NCBI GenBank assembly: GCA_008729055.1
Contig: SDUX01000008.1
Span: 2,418,001 to 2,482,000, forward strand
Reading direction: 5' to 3'
Length of the DNA stretch: 64,000 nucleotides
From: Pyropia haitanensis
Taxonomy: Eukaryota > Rhodophyta > Bangiophyceae > Bangiales > Bangiaceae
In this document: positions 52,227-62,933 of the stretch, piece by piece
Layout of the letters: the number at the start of each line of letters is the position of its first letter
Numbering within the stretch: the stretch's first letter is position 1
Made by a program: the position numbers and the translations under genes
The notes under the pieces: generated by a model
Told to the model about the DNA's origin: nothing
Database searches by the model: none
What the model saw: the letters and a program-made list of their open reading frames with translations, nothing else

Positions 52227-52879
52227 GGGCGCACCGCCGCCGCCGCCGCCGCCGCCGGCGGGACACAGCGGGGCCTCCCACCCGAGTGCCCCCGTCGCGG
52301 CCGCGTAGACGCGGACGGTGAGGCGGCCGCCGCCGCCGCGGGCGACGGCCAGCAGCGCCGACGCGTCGGCGGCAATGGCCAGCCGCTCGACCGTCTCGCC
52401 CGCCAGGGGGGGAGGGTGCCGCCACACTGGGGGGGGGGGGGCGATTGCAAGCCATGCGAGGGGGTGTCGTCGGGGGGGGGGGGTAGCCGCGCGGGGGATA
52501 CGAAAAAAAAAAAAAGGGCCAGGGCTACCAAGCAGGCCACGGAAGAAGCCAGCCGTGGAAGCGTCGGCGCGCTGCGTGAGCGACGGCCCATCACCCAGCA
52601 ACGGGGACCGCGGCAGCCGCGGCGACGAGCGTCGGCGATGCAACGCCATCCCCGCAAACGGAAAGCCTCCCCCCCCCCCCCCACCTCCCCCCCCACCTCG
52701 GCACCCGCTCTCTCCCGCCCTTCCCCCAACGTACGTGTCGCCCCCGTCTTGACATCCAGCGCAGCCACCACCCCCCGGGCGGTGCCGACGGCGATCGCCC
52801 CCGCCGGCAGCCGCCCCCCCCCCTCCCCCCCCCCCCCACCACCGCCGCCACCGCCACCACCGCCGCCACCGCCACCACC

Positions 52880-52918
<39 letters not shown>

Positions 52919-53094
52919 ACCGCCACCACCGCCGCGACGCCCCCCCCCCCCTCCGCCGCCGCGGCCGGCGGCGACGCGGCCGGCGGCGGCAGCGGCGGCG
53001 GCGGCGTGACGACGGCGACAATGGCGCCAATGGCGTGGCGCCGCCAGCCGCCCGACACGGTGATGGCCGCGGCGGGGGCGGGGGCGACCAGGCA

Positions 53095-53133
<39 letters not shown>

Positions 53134-53197
53134 AAGGGCGGCGGCCACCGACGGGCGCCGCGCGGCGGGACGGTGGCGGCGGTGGGGGGGGGGCCAT
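48205..53197 (-). CDS. EMC1: ER membrane protein complex subunit 1 (one intron, several homopolymer frame breaks)
   Basis: EMC1 is the large lumenal beta-propeller subunit of the ER membrane insertase. The C-terminal part is diagnostic: AENWAAYAFWN, RQSFVTSARVTALAVT, GVTPRGVLATTAGGRLVAVA then RSLLDGRRRP, LPPYRPVIDLEPP and LLVGLDVAYAGVAMAGGWDS, then a terminal helix VAATLLAVVGVTVAA and a short basic tail. Near the N-terminus exon 1 ends AVGTARGVVAALDVKTGAT; intron 52427-52734 begins GTACGT and ends CCCAG; exon 2 continues LWRHPPPLAGETVERLAI, restoring the family's TG..LWRH motif. The start MAPPPPP at 53197 is followed by a signal-like VAAALAAAAAAAAAAAAACL in another phase, so length errors are needed near G10 (53184-53193) and around 52810-52950, and again at C9 (51012-51020). 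Unusual Ala/Gly expansions enlarge the propeller to about 1560 residues. Confidence 0.87.
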
Positions 53198-54006
53198 GGC
53201 CGCCGTGGGGGGTGTCCATGGTCGTGTGCCGGGGGTGGCGCGGCGGGGGGGGGGGGAGGCGGGGGGAAGGCCACCGCGCACGGTGCCGGCCGGGACCGGG
53301 CGCGGGCGCGCCGACGGCGGCGACGGCGGCCGCTGCGCTTGGCGGCCGTCGTGCTCCACGCACGCGCGGCTGTCAAAGGCGGGCCGAGCCTCGCTGACGC
53401 GGACCGCGACACCGGGGGCGGATCCACATCGATACGGACGCGCGCCATGGATTGGCGGCTACGAGCTCTGATTGGCCCGGTTCCTCTCTCTCTCTCTCAA
53501 GACTGTCGCGCCTCACGGCTTGAAAAACACGTTTTAGAAAAGACCGAGCAATGCCGGATGGGTTGCGGACAATTGGCGATGCAATTCTTGTAGCACGCCA
53601 CGTGTGGTGACGAGCGCAACCAAGGCTGGAACGGGGGGGCCACCTGTGCCGGTACCTGCGACTGCACATGTACAGTACGTACAGTACCTTCCACTGCCGC
53701 TTTTCGGTGCGTCGCTGCGCCCGCCGATCCGGGAAAGCGCCGACAAAAACAGCTGGGCGCCGCGCGGCCGCGGACGACGCCTCGGCGCACGACGGCGCGT
53801 CTGGCTCGCCCCCTCCCCCCCCCGCTGCTGGACCAGCGTGCCACCAACGCCGGCCGCCAGCCACCCCCGTCTTTGCATCGGTCACCCCTCCTCCGCTCCC
53901 TCCCCTCCCCCCTCCTCCTCCTGTCCCCGACCTTTTTTCCCTTGCGCCTCCCCCCTACGTTGTGACGCCGGCGGTGCCCCGTCCCCCCCCCCGTTGTCAC
54001 ACCGGC
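53198..54006. other. Intergenic between divergent genes
   Basis: 809 bases between the EMC1 and ETF-QO starts, so both promoters lie here. It includes a CT dinucleotide run (53486-53499), a moderate-GC patch (53500-53700), TGTACAGTACGTACAGTAC near 53668-53686, and a C/T-rich leader before ETF-QO. Confidence 0.55.
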
Positions 54007-54073
54007 ATGTACCCCATGTGGCGGACGGTGGGCGCCGTCGGCCGGCGGTGGCCGCCGCCGGCAGGCCGCACCC

Positions 54074-54125
<52 letters not shown>

Positions 54126-56274
54126 TGCCGCCGCAGCCCCATGGCCAGCCGCTGCGCAGGCGGTGCCGGCGGCTGCCGCCGCCGCCGCCGCGGCGACGCG
54201 GGCGGTCGGGAGCGTCGGCGCGGGGCTGGGCGCGGCGCCCCCCCCCCCCTCCTCTCCCCGTCGGCAGCGGGTGGCGGGCCACGCCCCCCCCCTCCCCCTT
54301 TCCCATCCCCGCCTGAGTGGCGGACGCCGCGGCCTCGCCGCCTCCCCCCCACGACGAGACGCGACGGCGGCGGCGGGCGGGGACCCCCCCCGGGAGCAGC
54401 TCGAGTACGACGTGGTCATTGTCGGGGGCGGACCCGCCGGCCTCGCCGCCGCCATCCGGCTGCGGCAGCTTGCAACCGCCGCGGGCACCCCCGACCTGTC
54501 CGTGTGCGTGCTCGAAAAGGGGGACGAGGTCGGCGCGCACATCCTGTCGGGCAACGTCCTCGAGCCGCGCGCGCTCGACGAGCTCCTCCCGACCTGGCGG
54601 GAGGATGGCGCGCCGATGGGCGTGCCCGCCACGGAGGACTCGTTTGTGTACTTGACGCGGAACCGGGCGGTGCGGCTGCCGACGCCGCCGCAGATGCACA
54701 ATGCCGGCAACTACGTGCTGTCGCTGTCGGCGCTGACGCGGTGGCTGGGGGGGGTGGCGGAGGAGGCGGGCGTGGACGTTTTTCCGGGCTTTCCCGCCGC
54801 GGAGCTGCTGCTCACCGACGGCTCGTCGGTGGGGCCATTGTCGGCAGCGGCGGCCGCGGCAAAGGCCGGCCGCCCCGCCCCCGACGTGGCCGTCCGCGGC
54901 GTCGTGACGGCGGACGTGGGGCTCGCCAAGGACGGGTCGCGCAAGCCCACCTACGCGGCGGGCACGGAGATCCTCGGCCGGCTGACGCTGCTCGCCGAGG
55001 GCGCGCGGGGCTCCCTCTCGCAGGCCGCCATGGCCGCGTTTGACCTCCGCCGCGACGCGGACCCCCAAACGTACGCGCTGGGCATCAAGGAGGTGTGGCG
55101 GCTCGCGGCCGACGCGCCGCACGTGCCCGGCCGGGTGTGGCACTCGGTCGGCTACCCGCTCGACGCGGACACGTACGGCGGGTCGTTCCTCTACCACATG
55201 GACGACCGGCGGGTGGCGCTCGGCTTTGTGGTCGGCCTCGATTACGCGGACCCGTCGCTGTCGCCGTACGGGGAGTTTCAAAAGTGGAAGGCCCACCCGG
55301 CGGTGCGGCCGCTCCTCGCGGGGGGGGAGGTGCTGCAGTACGGCGCGCGGGTGCTCAACGAGGGCGGCGTCCAGTCCGTGCCGCGGCTGGCCTTCCCGGG
55401 GGGCGCGCTCCTCGGCTGCGCCGCGGGCTTCCTGAACGTGCCCAAGATCAAGGGCACCCACACGGCGATGAAGTCGGGCATGCTCGCCGCCGAGGCGGCG
55501 TTTGCGTCGCTCACCGCCGACGCCGCGGCGGCCGCGCCACGGACAGACGCCGCAGCAGCGGCGGCACCCGCGACGCCGCCGCCGCCGCCGCTGTCCATGG
55601 ACGCGTACGACGCGTCGCTGCGGGCGTCATGGGTGTGGGACGAGCTGCAGGCGGTGCGCAACATCCGGCCGGGCTTCCACCGCGGCCTTCTGCCGGGCAT
55701 GGCCAACGCCGCGTTTGAGACGTACGTCACCCGCGGGCGGTCGCCGTGGACGCTCCGCCAGCGGCAGCCCGACCACGCTGCCACCCGGCCGGTGGCGGCG
55801 GCGGCGGCGGCCAAGGCTGGCGCGCCGCCGCCCCGCAAGCAGTACCCCAAACCCGACGGCGAGGTGACCTTTGACATCCTCACGTCGGTGGCGCTGAGCG
55901 GCACCAACCACGACCACGACGCGCCCGCGCACCTGCGGCTGCTCGACGACACGGTGCCGGCGCGGGTCAACTGGCCGGCGTACGGCGGCCCCGAGGGGCT
56001 CTACTGCCCCGCCAAGGTGTACGAGTACGTGGATGTGGCGGCGCCCGACGGGGCGGCCGAGCCGGCCGCCGCCGCCGCCGCGGCCGTGTCGGCCGCCACC
56101 GCGGGCGCCGCCGAGGGCGCCGCCGTCAACGACACGACGGCGGCGCCGACCAAGGAGCTGGTCATCAATGCCCAAAACTGCCTCCACTGCAAGGCGTGCG
56201 ACGTCAAGGACGTGACGCAGAATATCAAGTGGACGGTGCCGGAGCGGGGGGGCCCCAAGTATACGATGACGTGA
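54007..56274 (+). CDS. ETFDH: Electron transfer flavoprotein-ubiquinone oxidoreductase
   Basis: Single exon, 755 residues. MYPMWRTVGAVGRRW and a long poly-Ala/Arg-containing leader (~130 residues, with a GCC expansion at 54065-54128) fit a mitochondrial presequence. The FAD site VVIVGGGPAGLAAA lies near residue 137-150. GAHILSGNVLEPRALDELLP, LTLLAEGARGSLSQ, GGSFLYHMDDRRVALGFVVG and KIKGTHTAMKSGMLAAEAAF are all typical of ETF-QO. The C-terminal 4Fe-4S cluster ligands are Cys667 (LYCPAKVYEYV) and Cys725, Cys728 and Cys731 (NCLHCKACDVKD), followed by VTQNIKWTVPE. The enzyme is a monotopic inner-membrane protein passing electrons from ETF to ubiquinone during fatty-acid and amino-acid oxidation. 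Oddity: an Ala-rich insertion of about 33 residues lies between Cys667 and Cys725. Divergent from EMC1. Confidence 0.97.
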
Positions 56275-56590
56275 GGGGGGGGTGGGGGCGGGGAGGGGGG
56301 GCGGTCCGGTGCTCAGCGTTGTCCACGACGCAGCTGACGGTTGCGCACTATATACTGTCACTTTTTTTATGTCACCGCCGTGCTCGGCTGCGCCGTGGAG
56401 CCGTCCGGTCCACGCGGGCGCCGCCCACCCCCTGTTCGAAAAATGAGGCAGTGCCGCGACTCAGTGAAGGTCATTGCACCTACTCCCGGCTGTCACGAAA
56501 CACAACCGAACGGCGCAACCCCCTCCCCACCGCCCCCGCTGAAGAATCCCGACACCCTACCCCCCCCTTTCCTAATTGCGCGATCGGGAG
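56275..56590. other. Intergenic between convergent genes
   Basis: 316 bases between convergent stops; G-rich just after ETF-QO, then TATATACTG and a T7 run near 56348-56367. Confidence 0.6.
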
Positions 56591-58040
56591 TCACACCCAG
56601 CTCGCCCCCGGACCACGCTCCCCCGCCGCTGCCGCGCGGGTACGGCGGAGACGAAGGTCAGCGAGGGCGGCCCAGCAGCCGCCCGGGCGCCCCCCCCCGC
56701 CACCCCCTGGCGGCGGCGGCGGTGGGGTCGACGCCGCCCAGCCGCCGTCGCCCCCCCCCGCCGCCGCCGACGCGGCCGACGCGGGAGTCACGGGCGACGC
56801 GGCCGCCGCGAGCGCCGACTGCGCCGCCGCAATGCCCGGCAGCGGCGGCAGCAGCACCGTCGGCGGGCGGCAAAACGCGGGCGCCGCGACCGGCCGTGGC
56901 GGCGTCGACATGGACGACAGGGGCGGGAAGGAGAGGGGCTCGACGACGGGGACGGGGAGCGCCGCAGCCGCCGCCGGCATCTTGGTCGGTACCGCCGGCG
57001 GGGCCTCCCGCGCCGACGGTGGCAACGGGGTGCGCGTTGGCGTCGACAACGGGGGGGTGGCGGCCGACGTGGCGGGTGGCAGCAGCGTCACGGCGTCATG
57101 CTTGAACGCCCGGGAGGGTGCGCCACGCAGGGGCGGCAGTGTCACAGGCCCACGCGGCGGGGGGGACGTCCACGCCGCGGGTGTGCGTGGCGCTGGCGCG
57201 GGCGATGGATGGGGGGTGGCAGCGATCGCGTCGGCGGCAGCCACGGCGGCGGGGGCGGCGGCGGCGGGCGCCGCGACCGGCGGGCGCCCGGCGCTCGCGG
57301 GCGTCCCGCACCCACGGACGTGTGACTTCACACTCGACAGCCACATGTAGCGGCGTCCGCAGTGGGGGCACGGGAAGGGGCGGGCGCCGGTGTGGAGGCG
57401 CGAGTGGGCCGACAGGTTCCACTGGGTGAGACGAAGCGAAGAAAAATCCAGACAGGCCGCCATAGACACGAAGCAAAGGGGGGGCAGGGGCATCGAGGGA
57501 CGAGTAAAAAGAAAAGGACCATCAGCTGGTCAGCCTCGGAATCGACTCGTGGTGGGTCCGCTCGCACCGCTGGGTGCGCGCCGCCGACTACTACTATAGA
57601 GTTCCATACCGGCGGCGTCCACCCTCCCCTCGCCGCACCCTGCCCCCAGACCGTACCTTTTTGGAAAACTGCCGCCTGCAGCTCTCCACCGGGCACACAA
57701 AGACGGGCCCGACGGCACCGCCGGAGCTGCCAGCTCGGTTGCCGCCAGCCTTGACGACCCGACCGCCCGCAGGGCCCGCCGGCAGCGGCAGCGCCTCCCC
57801 CACCTGTCCACCTCCCATGGGCACCTGCGGAGGAGCCAGCAGCAGCAGCCGCGGCAGCGGCCGAGGCAGCGACCGCGGCAGCGGCGGAAGCGACGCGGCC
57901 GGTGGTGGCGGCGATGGTGCCCGCATCCGCCGGGCGGTGGACGGCACAGGCGGGAGCGCCCCGCTGACGTCGGCGTTGTAGATTCCGGGTGGGGGTGCCC
58001 ACTGCGCGACACCACCATGGGCACCGAGGGAGGAGAACAT
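56591..58040 (-). CDS. C2H2-type zinc-finger protein (one intron)
   Basis: Exon 1 (57657-58040) starts MFSSLGAHGGVAQWAPPPG and ends CPVESCRRQFSKK. Intron 57422-57656 begins GTACGG and ends CCCAG, phase 0. Exon 2 (56591-57421) continues WNLSAHSRLHTG. The splice therefore rebuilds a complete finger (C-x4-C-x12-H-x3-H) followed by the linker TGARPF and a second finger CPHCGRRYMWLSSVKSHVRG with a Cys as fourth ligand (C2HC). Joined length is 404 residues. The rest is Pro/Ala-rich (e.g. LPVPVVEPLSFPPLSS), typical of activation or linker regions. Likely a nuclear DNA-binding regulator; with only two fingers the target cannot be guessed. The start chosen is the first ATG; a TTG three codons earlier is not used. 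Confidence 0.85.
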
Positions 58041-61000
58041 CGTGAGCAATGTATGTGACCGGGTGGCGGGTGGTGGGGGGTGCAGAGGGGTCGCCCTTGG
58101 GGAACCTTTCTTCAGAAGCGCCCACCGCCGCGGTCGGCGGTGGCGGATGGCGGGATGGGGGAGGGAGGGCGAGGGGGGGCGCGCGCCCGTGACGGACGTG
58201 CGGGCGGTCGGTCACGGTGAGGGTGGGTGGGGCGCGAGCGCGCGGAAGAAAGCCGCCGCGACCGAGCAGAGACCCGGCTGAGCGTTTTATGGGGGAGCAG
58301 GCGTGTCGTCGGGGGCGGCACGCCAAGGCGGCTCCGAGGTTGGGGGGTGCCAACGGCTCCTGTCTGGCAGTTTGGGCAAACGGAGGGGGGGTGCGTGAGG
58401 GTGTCGCGCGACGTGAGGGGGCGGCTGCCGCACGCACTCCCCTGCCCGCGCGTCCATTTCTGACTGCGCTGTGGCGGGGGCCTCCTTGCCCCCCTCTCCG
58501 CCCCCCCTGCCGCCGTCACCCGCGCGGGTGCGGCGCCCGTGCGACCGTGTCAGCGGCAGCTGCCGGTACGGGCCTGCGCGCAGCGGCCGTCAGCAGCCGT
58601 CAGCAAACAACAACCCCCCCTCCCCCCCCCTCCCGCGGGTGGCGCGGCAGCGCGCGGCGGCGCCGTGGCGGCCGGGGTGGTGGATGTGGTGGACAGCGGG
58701 GCGGGGAATGTAGGCGGCGGCCGCCACCAGGGGGCTCCGGAGGACTGCAGGGGAGTGGGGGCGGATGGGAAACAGAGACAGACTCGCTGGGCGCGGCCTG
58801 TGGGAGGGTGCGCCACACGCACCGTCCGGCCAGCCGTCAGCTCCCCGGCCCAGAGGGCGGCCGGCCGGGGGGATGTGGGGCTGGTCCAGCCGGCCTGCAC
58901 CGGCTCAAGCGCGATGGCTGACCAGCGGGCGCCTGTAGGCGGGTCCAAAAGGGGTCTCGCGACAAAAACTGGGAGCGGGAGGGGGTGTGGCGTGGCGGCG
59001 GCGCGTGTGTCCCCCACGAGCCCGCGCCCCGGTGAGAGCGTCTTTTTGCGCCGTCAGCGCCGGTGTGTGGGTGACTCGTCGCGCTCGTCTGATTGGAGGG
59101 TCCGCGGCGGTCGGCCGCCGCCGCGCCTCCTGTTTGCGGCGAGCGGAGGCCCGGTGCGCACGCGCATTCCCCTCTGCCGGTTCATTCGTTCCAGGGGTCG
59201 CGTGTGCGTCAGAGCGGGTGTGGGAAGAACGGGCGGCGCGGCGAAAACGTCAGGCCACGGCGGGGACGAGCCATGGGTAGAGGCGGGACCACCAACGAAC
59301 GCGGCTAGTGTGCCTCTTTTGCCGTCAGCTTCCTGACGGGTGGCCAACACAGGTCGGGCGGTCGAAGAGGTGGCAGATGCGGGGCGGGTGGTGCAGCGGG
59401 TTGTGTTGTGGCGTGGGGGTGTCGACGAGCCCGAGATCGGCGTCGCCAGCACACCCGCCGCGGGTGCTCACAAGCAGCTGGGGGCGAAACGTAGGCGATG
59501 CTCAGCGCACCCGCGGCAGGAGGGAGCCGGAGGTGGAGACGGGTGGCCGGGTAGAACCGCCATCTTGCGCCTTGCCACCCTTCTGCGGGCCCACGCCAAC
59601 GCCGCGTCTCTGCCGTGAGTGGCCTCAGCTCAGGCTGAGCTGGTGCTTGACAGCCCCTGTTTCGGCGCCCTGCCCCGTCGCCCGGCGTCCTCGAGTGCAC
59701 ACCCGGGCGGAGGTGGTCGCAGACGTGGCCGAACAGCCGCACGGCAGGGCCCCTACGTGACGGCGCTCGGCGCGCTGTGGGCGCGCACACCTTCCAGTGT
59801 GGGCGGAGGAGGCGTGAGCGGGGGCGTGCCGATGGATCATCCAACAGCAATCACCGACGGTTCGATTCCGACAGAAAGGCTCGTGAGTAGCTGTGGAGGG
59901 GGGGGGCCAACGTCACGCGGCTGTGGCCACTGGCAGCAACGGACTCGCCGTAGCCGCGTCGTGGACGACAGCGACGCATTGTCGCCCTGCAGGGCCATGG
60001 ATGGATTTTGGGGTGTCGGGGCCCTCATTGGCCGACAATCCGGGCGCTGTTTGAGATCAATGGGCAGCCTGGAAGGGTATGTCTTCCGAATATAGCTCTA
60101 CCGGTCTCGTCGGCGGATGGCTACTCTCTTTGACCCCCCCTCTGCCTCCCTTCCTGCATCCGATAGGACATGCGACGGCGGAGGGGTTGTCAGGCAGGGT
60201 GCTCGACAGCTGTCGCCGTTTGATGGCCCGCCATAAACGAACCGGCCTGGGCCTTTCGCACCGCCCGCCCTGCGCGCCGGCGCCGTCGGCTCCTGCCGCG
60301 CTCGTTACGTAGACGTCAACGGGGCCGGGTGCTGTGGCCTTCTCCACCCCAAAAACCCGAGACGCCAAGACTCAATCATCAGCAACAACCCCACCGCATG
60401 GCGTCATGGCACCCCAGATCGACAGCGGCCAGTGCGCGCCGCAGGAGGCCCGCGCTTTTCTACGTCTGCTTCCAATCTCGCGCGGCCGACGCACCGAGTT
60501 AGCTGGTGGCCTCTCCCCTACCTCAGGACGGAATGAACAAGAGAACGAGTCGACGACAGATAGACCGGCGGATACGTTGTGTTGTCTGCCCTCATCACCT
60601 CTCACTGGTGCACGTATGATATGAGCGCACTGTGTGCCGCAACATTTGCCGGATGGAGCAACCCAATGAGACCTCGCGGGAGGAGCACCGCGCGGGGGGT
60701 CGTTCTGAGCGGTCGACTGGTTGCTGCCGTGGACGTACGTACGCGCGAGGCGATCGTTGCCATTGTCAGTCATTGCGGGTCCAACTTGTTTCGACGCAGC
60801 TCAGGAAGACGCGCGTCGTTGTAGCTGTCCGGGAGTCAGGAGCTCTTGTGTTTCTCCTCTATGACAGAAGGGCCCAGCCCTTTCCATATTGTTGACGACG
60901 AGCCCGATGGTGGCCTTTTGACTGCCCGTGGCGGGCAGAGCGTCGAGGGGTGCAAGATGGTCGACGTCAGCGACGCGTGTTCCTCGACCATTTGCCTTTT

Positions 61001-61412
61001 CTGGTCGCAGTCGAGATCCACCTCTGTTGCTTCGGCTCTGCCGTGGACTCGCAGCGTGCCCCCCCCAGCTGGGTACTCTTCTCAAGCCCAGATGCGGTGG
61101 ACTTGAACATGAGTGAATGGGCCACAATGTCAGTTGTCAGTCGATGGCCGGACAAGTCCGGTACAATTGTTCCATAAAAGTGATACTTTGTAGTTGCCAT
61201 CTTCCTGCTCGTTTTCAGTGGTCCCTCGTACAATTCCCTCGGTCCTACTTTCGCGCGTCACCACCACGCCCGCCGTTGCCCGCGTCCGCATCAAACGAAG
61301 ACTCGCGGATCCCCGACAAGGACCCGCGCCCGCCAACCCTTCTCCCCCTTCTGCGCCCCCCCTCGTCCCCCCCCCCCCCCCCCCCACGCCCCCCGCGGCG
61401 TCACCCTCTGCC
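58041..61412. other. Long intergenic region, nothing convincing
   Basis: About 3.4 kb upstream of both the zinc-finger gene and the symplekin-like gene. GC-rich to ~60000, then moderate GC to 61250. Open frames on both strands are Arg/Pro/Gly-rich. A box-B-like GGTTCGATTCC at 59859 is not accompanied by a cloverleaf. Confidence 0.5.
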
Positions 61413-61552
61413 ATGTCTGGCCCGTCCCCCCTGCTGGGCGCCGAAGCCGCCGGCCTCCTCTCCGCCGCCGTTGACGAGGCGGCCGCCGGCGCCGGCGGCG
61501 CGGCCGCCGCCGCCCTCGCCTCCCTCACCGCGCTGCTCACGCGCCACGCGGC

Positions 61553-61594
<42 letters not shown>

Positions 61595-62405
61595 CGGCGC
61601 GCGGGGTGGGGGCTTTGAGGAGCCCGTCCAGGCGGTTGTGGATGAGGTGCTCCCGGTTGTCCTCGAGCGGTTTGTCGCGCGGGGGGGGCTGCCGACCGAG
61701 GCGCGCGTCGCGGCGGTGGGGCTGCTGGCGGGGGTGGCCACGGCGGATCCATCCCGGTATGGGGTGGTGGGTACGTGACTTGACAGGGCGGCCGGGGGGG
61801 GGGTGCTGCGGCAGTGGTGGGGGGGCGCGGTCAGGCGGATGGGCGGCGGGCGTGGGCGGCGAGGGGGGCGGGCAGGGTGGGCGGCGAGGGCGCGGAGAGC
61901 GTTGGGGGGGGGGGGGGGGGGGGGAGCGGAGGCGGCACCGCCTGCGGAAGAGCCCGCCGTGCAGTGTCTTGGCTGCCTGCCGCCCGCCGTCTGGGCGGGC
62001 GTCCCCTGGCGGCTGCCCCGCCGGTCCGCGCTGGCCCAGCGGGGCGGGTGCGCTGCCTGCGACAGCCGACTGACGTGGCATCCCTTGGGGTACGTCCCGC
62101 ACCCCCACGGTTCTGCCCCCCTCCCCCGCTCCCCTCTCGCGCACAGTCATGGACGCCCTCGCGCACGTCGCGCGGGACACGACGAGCACGCGCACCCCCC
62201 GGGCGGCCATCACCGCCGCCACCACCCTCCTCCCCACGCTGCTCCACTCGCTCCCCCCCCCCCTCCCCCCCGGCAGCACGCTCCCCCCCCACCCGCGGGC
62301 GGCGTCGTTTGCCGGCCTCGTCGACGCCGGGCTCGCCCCCCTGACGCTGATCCCCCCCCCCCCTCGGCCATCACCCTCGCCGCCGTTGGCTGGGCGGCCG
62401 CCCTC

Positions 62406-62441
<36 letters not shown>

Positions 62442-62902
62442 GCCGCCACGTCGGCGCCGCCACCACCGCCCGCCGCGCCCGCCGCGGCGCTGGCCGCCCT
62501 CACCGCCGCCGCGGCGGGCGCGGCGGCCGGCACGCCCGCGGGGCGGGCGCCCAACCCGGCGCTCGCCGCCGCGGTGGGCGGCGCGCTCGCCGACGCGGCG
62601 GCCGCATCGGCGGCGGTCGCCGCGGCGGCGGTCGCCCCCCTCCCCGCCCTCGCGTCGGCCATGGGCGCCGCCGCCGACGCGGCGGGCTCGGCGGCCGTCG
62701 CGGCGCTCCGCGGGCGGCTGCTCGGCCTGCTGCGGACGCCGCAGGGGCGGGTGCCGCCGGTGGTGCGGGCGCTCGCCGACCTCGGCGCCGCCGCCGACGC
62801 GGACGCCACGCTCCGCGCGCTCGCCGCCGCGCAGCCGGCGGGGGGGGGTGACGCCGCCGCCGCGGCGCCCGCCGCCGACGCTGGGGGGGGGGCGCCGCCG
62901 CA

Positions 62903-62933
<31 letters not shown>

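Noticed and set aside
59830..59890. tRNA suggested by GGTTCGATTCC on plus
   Set aside because: One T-stem mismatch, no D-arm, anticodon arm or 5' acceptor partner in the preceding ~100 bases.
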